DNA of 64,000 bases, taken from positions 649,886-713,885 of the forward strand of contig NZ_KE386494.1 in assembly GCF_000427425.1 (NCBI RefSeq), read 5' to 3'. The position numbers and the translations under genes are program-made. The stretch is from Caldanaerobius polysaccharolyticus DSM 13641 (GTDB taxonomy: Bacteria; Bacillota; Thermoanaerobacteria; Thermoanaerobacterales; Caldanaerobiaceae). The notes below the pieces were generated by a model that was given only the letters and a program-made list of their open reading frames with translations, was not told where the DNA came from and ran no database searches. Of the stretch, positions 57,312 through 64,000 are shown one piece after another; the stretch's first letter is position 1, and every line of letters starts with the position of its first letter.

Positions 57312-58019
57312 TCACACAAAGTTAAGATAAAAAATCTGGTCCGAAAGTGAGAGTTTTCTGATATCCCAGTCTCTCCTATAAAGATCAATCACCTTATAAG
57401 GCTGATTGAGATTCTTTATAAACCTCTCAAATTTATTGTCAAGCCATGGCGGCGTCCATGCTCCTGATCTACAAATGTGCACAGCTACTGTGTATATGCC
57501 TTCAGGTAAGAATCCTATATCCCTGTAGTATCGGATTGAAAACAGCTTATTAAAGTCTCTAAAGTCCTCCGGCTTTTCAAAGGTATAAGGACTGTATATT
57601 ATGTGGGCCTTCTTTATTTTACCTTCATTTAACAGCTTTCCCAGCCAGTTAGCACAGTTCAACTCGAAATCAACTGAGTTCACTCCTGCATAACCTAAAT
57701 CAGCGTGTGCATCGAAAGAGTACACTTCTTCACACTCATTGGCTCTGGCAATGTAATAGGATAACATATGAGATTCTGACACAAACACTTTGATATTCTT
57801 TACAAAATCAAAGTGTTCTTTTATTTTGGCCCAAAAATCCTTCAATCCAAAAGCTATATCTACTGACTTTTCCAGATCCTCACCTTTTAAAGCACTTTTT
57901 ATGTACCTTTTATACCAGATTGACACTATACTTTTCTGGTTTTCCATGTAAGAAGCCAGCCACTCTCTTTTCAAAGGGATGAAGTAATCCCAGTCTATGC
58001 TTAAAAGACTGCGTCCCAT
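57312..58019 (-). CDS. UPF0489-like hypothetical protein (ureohydrolase-like signature)
   Basis: 235 aa from the ATG after AGGTGG. Notable stretches are LSIDWDYFIP at the start and VYSFDAHADLGYAG near 105; Asp/His patterns such as DAHADL occur in arginase/deacetylase-fold proteins and in the UPF0489 family. I do not know its substrate. It has no close partner: a decayed gene lies upstream and xylF downstream. Composition is like the surrounding AT-rich block. Family assignment is tentative. Confidence 0.5.
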   Translation of the reverse strand: MGRSLLSIDWDYFIPLKREWLASYMENQKSIVSIWYKRYIKSALKGEDLEKSVDIAFGLKDFWAKIKEHFDFVKNIKVFVSESHMLSYYIARANECEEVYSFDAHADLGYAGVNSVDFELNCANWLGKLLNEGKIKKAHIIYSPYTFEKPEDFRDFNKLFSIRYYRDIGFLPEGIYTVAVHICRSGAWTPPWLDNKFERFIKNLNQPYKVIDLYRRDWDIRKLSLSDQIFYLNFV

Positions 58020-58044
58020 ACTCACCACCTATTGATCCCACGGG

Positions 58045-58371
58045 GCTTGCGCTTTTTCCTCTCCTTTCACCCAAATCATTAGCGCCATTATTAACTACAG
58101 CATTTATAACCTGTTCTTCTGTTACTTTGCTACAATAACATGCGTACTTAGGATTAGCGCCTTTTTTAAACCATATTGGGATTTTTATTTGATTTTTGCT
58201 GAATACTACATTGTTTGGTTATTATAATAAGCAATATCACATTCTCTATTCATACATATGTAATAATCTGTATCTCCCACCTGTTCTCTAAAGGCATTTA
58301 TAACTAAATGTTTTACAGTTATATTTTTAACTTCAACCCGGCCTTTTACACATGGGACATTCGTTTGACAT
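58045..58371 (-). pseudogene. Decayed CopZ-like zinc-ribbon/[2Fe-2S] protein gene
   Basis: Behind a good ribosome site (GGGAGGT) the frame reads MSNECPMCKR, then must shift to continue KGRVEVKNITVKHLVI and YYICMNRECDIAYYNN, meets a TAG, and shifts again to IPIWFKKGANPKYACYCSKV and TEEQVINAVVNNGAND. The pieces in order match the clostridial protein with a CopZ-type zinc domain and a BFD-like cysteine cluster. At least two frameshifts and one stop make it inactive. The 3' end runs into the next gene's start. Confidence 0.75.
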
Positions 58372-58507
58372 CTTACTTTTACCTCCCAAGCACAATATAA
58401 ACCACTTAAATTATATCATTAATGTTACAACTCTCTATTATCGCGGGATTATTTACACATTAACAAGAAAGGATTTTATTAGCAAATACTTAAAATAGCC
58501 AATGAAA

Positions 58508-58596
58508 AGGGAAAAAAAGTCAAGGAGCTGCTTAGTGTACCTGTTCTCTTGGCACTACATTGTTTAAGGTCTTTCCACTTTTCTCTAGCAGCTCCT
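58508..58596 (-). terminator. Large hairpin with T run after the SDR gene
   Basis: AGGAGCTGCT/AGCAGCTCCT, a 10-bp stem around about 54 bases that contain a further TAGTG/CACTA stem, followed on the minus strand by TGACTTTTTTTCCC. Probably ends SDR transcription; the large loop is unusual. The rest of 58372-58643 shows nothing else I can support. Confidence 0.5.
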
Positions 58597-58643
58597 ATAA
58601 AAAATATTTTCGCTATATATTCGAGATCAAACCGAGCAATTGC

Positions 58644-59441
58644 CTAAACTATAGCCTTAACCATGCCTCCATCGACATTGATAGCTTGGCCGGTAATGTA
58701 ACTGGCTTTTTCAGACGCCAGGAAGGCAATCACATTGGCAATTTCCTCAGGCTGCCCGTATCGTCCCAGCGGAATGTTGCTAGAGGCATAAAATTCGATG
58801 GCTTCCTCTTTTGGTTTACCTAAAATCTTGGAAAGTTGATCTCCCAATTGACCAGGAGCTTCCCATAAGGGAGTGCGAATGGGTCCAGGGCAGACGGCAT
58901 TGACCAGAATGTTATCTTTGGCCAGATAATTGGCAAATTCTTTGGTAATCATGTTAACAGCTGCCTTGATCGTGTCGTAATCAAGCAATCCACCGGGTTG
59001 TTTGCCAAACATGGAAGAAATATTTATTATTCGCCCCCATTTGGCTTTTTGCATGTACGGGGCCACCGCTTTCGTAAGGCGAATGACAGCAAATAACATC
59101 AAATCAATATTGCGCCGGAACTCTTCCTCAGGAAGCTCCATCGGATCACTCAAACGTCCTGTTCCAGCATTGTTAACCAGGATATCAATTCGCCCAAATT
59201 TATTAGCTACTTGAGTCACAAAGGCATCCGTCTCTGCTAATTTAGTAACATCGACTTTTTGGGCGAGAACCTGAACACCTTTTTCTTTAAGCTCAGATGC
59301 AGTCTGCTCGAGAGCCTCGGTGTTGATATCACATATAGCCAGGTTACATCCCTCAGCAGCCAAAGCCATCGCAGTAGATTTTCCGATACCCTGAGCAGCT
59401 CCCGTAATTAAGGCTACTCGTCCTTTTAATCCAAGATCCAT
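58644..59441 (-). CDS. Short-chain dehydrogenase/reductase
   Basis: 265 aa from the ATG after AAAGGAGG. TGAAQGIG near residue 14 is the cofactor glycine motif, NNAG follows, and the catalytic Ser-Tyr-Lys appear in INISSM and DYDTIK. DINTEAL after the second strand suggests NAD. Substrate unknown; similarity to 3-oxoacyl-ACP reductases and sugar-alcohol dehydrogenases is general. Stands alone. Twelve upstream codons are open but unsupported. Confidence 0.9.
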   Translation of the reverse strand: MDLGLKGRVALITGAAQGIGKSTAMALAAEGCNLAICDINTEALEQTASELKEKGVQVLAQKVDVTKLAETDAFVTQVANKFGRIDILVNNAGTGRLSDPMELPEEEFRRNIDLMLFAVIRLTKAVAPYMQKAKWGRIINISSMFGKQPGGLLDYDTIKAAVNMITKEFANYLAKDNILVNAVCPGPIRTPLWEAPGQLGDQLSKILGKPKEEAIEFYASSNIPLGRYGQPEEIANVIAFLASEKASYITGQAINVDGGMVKAIV

Positions 59442-59680
59442 AATCTTTTTCCTCCTTTTGAAAAGTATAGACCACATTGCCGTGAATTGGCGAACTTCGC
59501 GCTCCTAATAAAACCATATTGAAAGCCCCATGGCACGCAACCGGGTTGTCCAACTCCGCTACTGCTGTAACCGATTTCCCCATCCTGTGAAAATATCTTT
59601 ATTTTATAGTTTACTACATTGTTTTTTGTTTTTCAATACGCTCTTACTGGCATCTCCGGATATTGAGCCTACGCCTAAGC
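59442..59680. other. Gene-poor stretch before the SsuABC-like operon
   Basis: On the minus strand an open frame from 59583 (MGKSVTAVAELDNPVACHGAFN start) runs into the SDR gene in another frame; I do not recognise it and the ribosome site is poor. It may be a gene remnant. TTGAAA-N17-TAAACT upstream of it could be the SDR promoter. I see no RNA motif. Confidence 0.25.
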
Positions 59681-59719
59681 AACTATAAAACCAAATCGCG
59701 TTATAGTTTTATTTTTTTG
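59681..59719 (+). terminator. Plus-strand terminator with no gene before it
   Basis: AACTATAA/TTATAGTT stem followed by TTATTTTTTTG, directly before the promoter of the ABC operon. No plus-strand gene precedes it within 6 kb. Confidence 0.6.
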
Positions 59720-59748
59720 TTTACAAAATCGCAAAATAGTATTATAAT
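59720..59748 (+). promoter_or_regulatory. Promoter of the SsuABC-like operon
   Basis: TTTACA (59720-59725), spacer 17, TATAAT (59743-59748), about 55 bases before the first start codon. Confidence 0.8.
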
Positions 59749-59803
59749 TAATGTCACAAAATCTTATATGAATACTCGGGATAAAATAAAGGAGGTGAAA
59801 TAA

Positions 59804-60748
59804 TTGCGAGAGAAGATGAGGTTAATATTGCCTGTACTTGTGCTGTTTATTATTTTAGCAATTGATTATTTTTTGCCCAACACACAAGGTTTTACGAAAC
59901 CTAAAGAATATCCTTTATTTTTATTATTTTTAATTGTCGTCTATCTTTTTTTAATGGTATTTTCTTTTAAAATAGCAAAAGTAAAAGACGAACTTCATAG
60001 GCTATCACCGCTATTATGTGTGGCATTTTCTATTATGGGTATATGGGATATTGTAACATCTAAATACAATTTATTACCCCTTCCATATTTCCCCGGGCCT
60101 GAAAAGGTATTTGGCGATCTTTTTTCTGACTGGAAATTGCTACTTATAAGTGCCCTTTACTCCTTAAGGCTTCTATTTATTGGCTACATAATAGGGGTAC
60201 TATTAGGATTTATATCCGGTGTACTAATGGGATGGAGTAAAAAGTGCTATTACTGGTTAGGACCTTTATTGAAAATAATTGGCCCGATACCGGCGACAGC
60301 ATGGATTCCCATATCAATGGCACTTTTTCCTACAAGCTTCATGGCAAGTGTGTTTATTATAGTACTGGCGGTATGGTTTCCAGTTACTGTGATGACCAGC
60401 TCCGGTATTGCCAATGTACCTGCTTCTTATTTCGAGGTTGCAAAGACATTGGGAGCAGATGAGAAGTACTTAATCTTTAACGTGGCAATACCAGCATCAC
60501 TTCCAACGATCTTTATTGGACTCTTTATGGGACTTGGTATGGCGTTTTTGACATTAATTGTTTCGGAGATGCTTGGAGTTAAAGCAGGTCTCGGGTGGTA
60601 TATAAATTGGGCACAAGGATGGGCAGAATATAGCAAGGTATATGCAAGTCTTTTTGTCATAGCCCTTATATTCTCGACCCTTATAACTGCCTTATTCAAA
60701 TTACGAGATAAAATTCTAAGCTGGCAAAGGGGGTTAATTAGATGGTAG
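59804..60748 (+). CDS. SsuC/TauC-like ABC permease with extended N-terminus
   Basis: 314 aa, TTG start after AGGAGGTG. An N-terminal region of about 95 residues adds roughly three membrane helices before the standard permease domain (GPIPATAWIPISMALFPTS and EVAKTLGADEKYLIFNVAIPAS as coupling loop). Members move sulfonates, nitrate, thiamine precursors or similar small anions. First gene of a three-gene operon; overlaps the ATPase gene by 7 bp. Confidence 0.88.
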   Translation: MREKMRLILPVLVLFIILAIDYFLPNTQGFTKPKEYPLFLLFLIVVYLFLMVFSFKIAKVKDELHRLSPLLCVAFSIMGIWDIVTSKYNLLPLPYFPGPEKVFGDLFSDWKLLLISALYSLRLLFIGYIIGVLLGFISGVLMGWSKKCYYWLGPLLKIIGPIPATAWIPISMALFPTSFMASVFIIVLAVWFPVTVMTSSGIANVPASYFEVAKTLGADEKYLIFNVAIPASLPTIFIGLFMGLGMAFLTLIVSEMLGVKAGLGWYINWAQGWAEYSKVYASLFVIALIFSTLITALFKLRDKILSWQRGLIRW

Positions 60749-61539
60749 AAAATTACAACACTTATGAAAAAGGAGTATTATCTGAGGGTGAGATCAAAAT
60801 CGTAGGCGTAAGTAAATCCTTTGCCAGTCCAGACGGCAAAAGAGTAATAGCACTTAACGGCATTGACCTCACCATCAAACCCGGTGAGTTTGTCTCCATT
60901 GTTGGCCCCAGTGGATGTGGGAAATCCACTCTTTTAAGGCTGATAGCAGGACTTGATACCCCGAACGATGGTGAAATATACCTTGATGGAGAAAAAATAA
61001 AAGGACCTCACTATGAAAGGGGTCTCGTTTTTCAAGATCCGACACTTTACCCATGGCTTAACGTGTATCAAAATGTTGCCTTGGGATTAAAAGCTCGGAA
61101 ATTATTCAAAAATAGAAAAGAAGAAGTCCAAGATTATATAAACCTCGTTGGACTTCAAGGTTTTGAAAAAACATATCCTCATCAACTGTCAGGTGGTATG
61201 GCACAGAGGACAGCTCTTGCAAGAGCCCTTGTAAATCACCCTAAGGTTTTGATGCTGGATGAACCTTTTGGAGCACTGGATGCTTTTACAAGGGTAAAAA
61301 TGCAGGATGAGCTCATGAGAATATGGAACAAAAGAAAGACTACCATGGTTCTTGTTACCCATGATATAGAAGAAGCCATTTACTTAAGCGACCGCATTGT
61401 CGTTATGACGCCTAGGCCCGGAAGCATAAAGGACGTAATAATTGTCGATCTGAAAAGGCCAAGAGCTCGGAATAATGAAAGTTTCTTTAGGTTAAAAACC
61501 AGAATAATTGAAATAATGAATTTTATAAAAGAGGATTAA
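60742..61539 (+). CDS. SsuB/TauB-like ABC ATPase
   Basis: 265 aa: Walker A GPSGCGKST, signature LSGGMAQRTALARAL, Walker B VLMLDEPFGALDAFTR, and VTHDIEEAIYLSDRIVVM, typical of the nitrate/sulfonate/taurine class. An N-terminal 20 residues precede the core. Works with the permease and binding protein on either side. Confidence 0.92.
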   Translation: MVENYNTYEKGVLSEGEIKIVGVSKSFASPDGKRVIALNGIDLTIKPGEFVSIVGPSGCGKSTLLRLIAGLDTPNDGEIYLDGEKIKGPHYERGLVFQDPTLYPWLNVYQNVALGLKARKLFKNRKEEVQDYINLVGLQGFEKTYPHQLSGGMAQRTALARALVNHPKVLMLDEPFGALDAFTRVKMQDELMRIWNKRKTTMVLVTHDIEEAIYLSDRIVVMTPRPGSIKDVIIVDLKRPRARNNESFFRLKTRIIEIMNFIKED

Positions 61540-61576
61540 GGGAGATAAAGGATAATAGAAGGAGGATGATTTTTAT

Positions 61577-62542
61577 ATGAAAAAACCTGTATTAATATTA
61601 ATGGCTTTAGTATTACTTTTATCGGTTGTTATTGCAGGATGCTCAAACAAGACAGCCGAAGTTTCTAGCAATAAATTAGCACATGTGAGGATAGGGCATT
61701 ATGGGGGAACTTGTGATGCACCTACATATGTCGCATATGAAAAAGGATTTTTTAAGAAAAATGGGCTGGATGTGGAGCTCGTAAAAGTTGACTTTAATAC
61801 CCTTAAAGATGGAATAGGAACAGGCAAAATTGATGCTGTCAATGCTTCACCAGGATTATTTAAACCTATAGAACAGGGTCTAAACATAAAGATCACAAAT
61901 GGCATTCACACAGGATGCATACAGGGTGTCGTGCCTGTCAATTCTCCTATAAAATCCATTAAGGATTTAAAAGGCAAGACCATAGGGGTAGATGCAATCG
62001 GTGGAGTACCGATGGTATTATTATCAGCAGAGTTAAATAAATATGGAATTGACCCCAAAAAAGATGTAACATGGAAGGTGTACCCAGATGCCCAGCTGCA
62101 GCAGGCTATGGAAAAGGGAGAAATTGATGCGTTTGTGGCCTGGGATCCCTTTGGGGAACAGACAATAGAAGCGGGAAAAGGGCGCAACATTTTCGGAAAT
62201 AACCATAATGATCAATATTGCTGCTTTGTAGGCATCAATGGCAAGGTTTTAAAAGAAAACCCAGATATAGCAAAGGCGATAACTAAATCATATGCAGAGG
62301 CAGACAAATGGATTGAGCAACATCCAGATGAAACCGCTAAACTGGAAGCTGATAAAAAATATGTACCTGGTGATGTTGAACTTAATGCAAAGCTTCTAAA
62401 AAGCTATGAATTTATATCAGACAAAAACAGAGCAAAAAAGAGCTTCAAAACACTGGTGACTTATATAAAGCAACAGAAAATACTTGATCCTACAACAGAC
62501 ATTAATACCTTTGTTAATAATGTTTTTGTTGACATAAAATAA
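61577..62542 (+). CDS. SsuA/NrtA-like substrate-binding lipoprotein with extra cysteines
   Basis: 321 aa, ATG after AAGGAGG. Lipoprotein signal with IAGC, then an NMT1/SsuA-type domain (APTYVAYEKGFFKKNGLDVE, LKGKTIGVDAIGG, AWDPFGEQ). Cysteines in GGTCDAP, HTGCIQG and QYCCF lie near where this fold binds ligand and are uncommon in sulfonate binders. The ligand is not evident. A terminator follows. Confidence 0.88.
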   Translation: MKKPVLILMALVLLLSVVIAGCSNKTAEVSSNKLAHVRIGHYGGTCDAPTYVAYEKGFFKKNGLDVELVKVDFNTLKDGIGTGKIDAVNASPGLFKPIEQGLNIKITNGIHTGCIQGVVPVNSPIKSIKDLKGKTIGVDAIGGVPMVLLSAELNKYGIDPKKDVTWKVYPDAQLQQAMEKGEIDAFVAWDPFGEQTIEAGKGRNIFGNNHNDQYCCFVGINGKVLKENPDIAKAITKSYAEADKWIEQHPDETAKLEADKKYVPGDVELNAKLLKSYEFISDKNRAKKSFKTLVTYIKQQKILDPTTDINTFVNNVFVDIK

Positions 62543-62584
62543 GCGTAGTACCTGCCATATTTGCTCCGAAATCATCCAACACAT

Positions 62585-62627
62585 AAAAAAGCCGCAGAAG
62601 AACTTTTAATCCTTCTGCGGCTTTTTT
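62585..62627. terminator. Bidirectional terminator, copy two of a near-identical pair
   Basis: AAAAAAGCCGCAGAAG and CTTCTGCGGCTTTTTT with a short loop, between the converging binding-protein gene and the transketolase gene. Nearly the same sequence as 53151-53193. Confidence 0.92.
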
Positions 62628-62630
62628 ATA

Positions 62631-63581
62631 TCACCCGCGCTTTTTAATCTCCAACGCCTTTAAAGCTTCTTCCACTATATCTTCAGGCGTAAGATGGTAC
62701 AGCTTCAATAGCTCATCGGGCTTGCCAGACTGCCCAAATACATCCTTTATCCCTACCCGCCTTACGGGAACCGGTACCCTCTCGCTGACTACCTCGCATA
62801 CCGCTGAACCTAATCCTCCTATCACGCTGTGCTCCTCTGCTGTCACTATCGCTCCTGTCTCCCACGCCGCTTTCACTATCAGCTCCTGGTCTATGGGCTT
62901 TATGGTGTGTATGTCTATCACCCTCGCGCTTACCCCTTTCTTCTTTAACTCTTCATGGGCTTCCAGCGCCGCTGCCACCATTATCCCCGTCGCTACTATG
63001 GTCACGTCGCTTCCTTCTCTTAGCTCTATCCCTTTGCCTATCTCAAACCTGTAGCTTTTATCATCGTATATCACAGGCACTCCCATCCTGCCCAGCCTGA
63101 TGTACACAGGGCCTTTGTACTCGCACGCCGCTTTTACCGCAGCCCTCGCCTCTACATCGTCCGCTGGGTTTATAACCACCATTCCCGGTATCGACCTCAT
63201 TATCGCTATGTCCTCTACAGACTGGTGGGTCGCCCCATCCTCTCCCACCGTTATGCCTGCATGGGTCGCTGCTATCTTTACGTTTAACCTGGGATAGGCT
63301 ATGGAGTTCCTTATCTGCTCAAAGGCCCTCCCTGTGGCAAATATCGCAAAGGAGCTGGCATAGGGTATCTTGCCGCATGTGGCCAGTCCCGCTGCCGTAC
63401 CTATTAGGTCTTGCTCTGATATGCCCATGTTGAAAAACCTATCGGGATATTTTTTTGCAAACTCTGCCGTCTTGGTGGATTTTGATAGGTCTGCATCTAG
63501 TACCACTACGTCTTTGTTGATCTCTCCTAGCTCTACCAGCGCTTTGCCGTAGGATTCTCTTGTCGCTATCTTCTCGCTCAT
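62631..63581 (-). CDS. Transketolase, C-terminal subunit
   Basis: 316 aa, the pyrimidine-binding and C-terminal halves of a split transketolase: NMGISEQDLIGTAAGLA, SSFAIFATGRAFEQIRNSIA, ATHAGITVGEDGATHQSVED and EEHSVIGGLGSAV. It needs an N-terminal subunit for the diphosphate half of the thiamine cofactor site. That gene lies immediately upstream but is deleted, so this subunit may be idle unless another N subunit exists. Noticeably richer in G+C than the xyl block. Start ATG after TGGGGGA. Confidence 0.93.
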   Translation of the reverse strand: MSEKIATRESYGKALVELGEINKDVVVLDADLSKSTKTAEFAKKYPDRFFNMGISEQDLIGTAAGLATCGKIPYASSFAIFATGRAFEQIRNSIAYPRLNVKIAATHAGITVGEDGATHQSVEDIAIMRSIPGMVVINPADDVEARAAVKAACEYKGPVYIRLGRMGVPVIYDDKSYRFEIGKGIELREGSDVTIVATGIMVAAALEAHEELKKKGVSARVIDIHTIKPIDQELIVKAAWETGAIVTAEEHSVIGGLGSAVCEVVSERVPVPVRRVGIKDVFGQSGKPDELLKLYHLTPEDIVEEALKALEIKKRG

Positions 63582-63582
63582 C

Positions 63583-63780
63583 TCAATCCCCCAATTCTGT
63601 TAGTGCTTTTTTCATCTGCTCTTCGTTGGGTGCGCTCCCGTGCCATCCTACCTGGTTCTCCATGAAGGATACTCCCTTACCTTTTACGGTATGGGCTATA
63701 GCCGCTTCCCATACCATGCCTTCCTGTATCTCTCCGTCTCCGGCACTACCGCTCTGCGCATATCGCACATACACATACAC
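63583..63780 (-). pseudogene. Transketolase N-terminal subunit, internally deleted remnant
   Basis: Only about 60 codons remain of some 270. [14 protein letters not shown], the thiamine diphosphate motif, is joined directly to [20 protein letters not shown], the C-terminal end of the family, with the junction at about 63697-63703. Everything before GSAGDGE is also missing and replaced by short GT-rich sequence and a terminator. The stop lies one base before the C-subunit start, as in an intact operon. No function can remain. Confidence 0.88.
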
Positions 63781-63828
63781 AAAAAAAGCACGTTTAAATG
63801 CTTTATCCGTTCAAACGTGCTTTTTGAG
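63781..63828 (-). terminator. Terminator of the Rpn-like gene
   Basis: AAAAAGCACGTTT/AAACGTGCTTTTT, a 13-bp stem with a 17-base loop and T run on the minus strand. Confidence 0.85.
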
Positions 63829-63847
63829 ACGCAATCATTCATAATAT

Positions 63848-64000
63848 TTAACTGAAATATTTCTCCAAATCTTCCGGTTTTTCTATGTCAAATATGTCAT
63901 CCGTTATTCTTTCTAAAACTTCACTGTCAGCACTTTTTATTAACTCCTCGTATTTCTTCGGAAGTTCTTTGAACTTTTTATTGAGCAACTTTAACACCAT
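63848..64000 (-). CDS. C-terminal end of an Rpn/DUF4351-type nuclease-like protein (partial)
   Basis: The last 50 codons before a TAA: LLNKKFKELPKKYEEL, then SADSEVLERITDDIFDIEKP and EDLEKYFS. This repeats the style of DUF4351 tails found on Rpn-family recombination-promoting nucleases (PD-(D/E)XK, transposase-like). The rest lies right of the window. These genes are often multicopy and mobile, which fits the damaged transketolase gene beside it. The tail is short, so the family call is moderate. Confidence 0.65.
   Translation of the reverse strand: MVLKLLNKKFKELPKKYEELIKSADSEVLERITDDIFDIEKPEDLEKYFS

Noticed and set aside
58508-58596. Inverted repeat considered as a small transposon (MITE)
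   Set aside because: No target duplication, no second copy in the window, and a T run next to one arm fits a terminator.
59353-59583. 76-codon minus-strand frame at the SDR start
   Set aside because: Poor ribosome site, unknown sequence, and most of it lies in another frame of a clear SDR gene; noted only as a possible remnant.

Overview
The window looks like chromosome of an anaerobic, spore-forming, low-GC Gram-positive bacterium, probably a thermophilic clostridium of the Thermoanaerobacterales type. This is inferred from gene content: a glycyl-radical pyruvate formate-lyase, CwlD and spore-type LysM proteins, a SAM-I riboswitch, an S-layer protein, an Agr-type peptide system, DUF1540, Amj and xylose uptake genes. 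No species is claimed. Most genes lie on the minus strand in compact operons with strong Shine-Dalgarno sites and frequent 4-base overlaps.

Layout. 1-134: frameshifted right end of an IS3/IS150-type element. 153-2216: GlsB-like membrane protein, ArsR regulator, radical SAM protein. 2374-7366: glycerol operon glpK, GlpA-like oxidase, second flavoprotein, DUF1667, DhaM. 7495-9279: gltX and two tRNAs (Gln CTG, Glu CTC). 9331-14980: deacetylase, glyA, a candidate C-rich small RNA, dipeptidase, folE, amj, methyltransferase. 15104-16452: DUF2156 gene converging on a ComK-like gene with an SOS-box-like site in its promoter. 16532-19293: SAM-I riboswitch and metNIQ. 19382-20301: DUF1540 and a MerR/RacA-like protein. 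20272-23284: an Agr-like peptide operon (agrB, separate membrane sensor, GHKL kinase, an overlooked 42-aa agrD) followed by an HD-GYP gene with an 11-G tract. 23380-35301: pbuG-purECSQLFMNHD behind a tandem guanine plus PRPP riboswitch, with PurBox-like sites around the promoter. 35350-38343: guaBA. 38511-42500: fucose-isomerase-like gene with a structured leader, and pflB. 42636-47020: cwlD, LysM protein, argGH. 47183-53149: MacAB-like exporter with an S-layer-homology protein. 53151-62627: an AT-rich block (xylFGH, an unknown, decayed CopZ-like gene, SDR, an SsuABC-like transporter) bounded by two near-identical terminators. 62631-64000: transketolase C subunit, a deleted transketolase N subunit and the end of an Rpn/DUF4351-type gene.

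How it fits together. The central block makes purines and guanine nucleotides; glyA and folE are related to its one-carbon and GTP chemistry. Its leader RNA carries two aptamers sharing one terminator, so the purine genes should read guanine and PRPP together, possibly with PurR also acting on the promoter. The Agr-like operon is the least conventional signalling system here: the predicted peptide would be a serine lactone, the sensor is split over two polypeptides, no response regulator lies nearby, and a predicted cyclic-di-GMP hydrolase is immediately downstream. Decay is visible at the left IS remnant, near 58.2 kb and at 63.6 kb.
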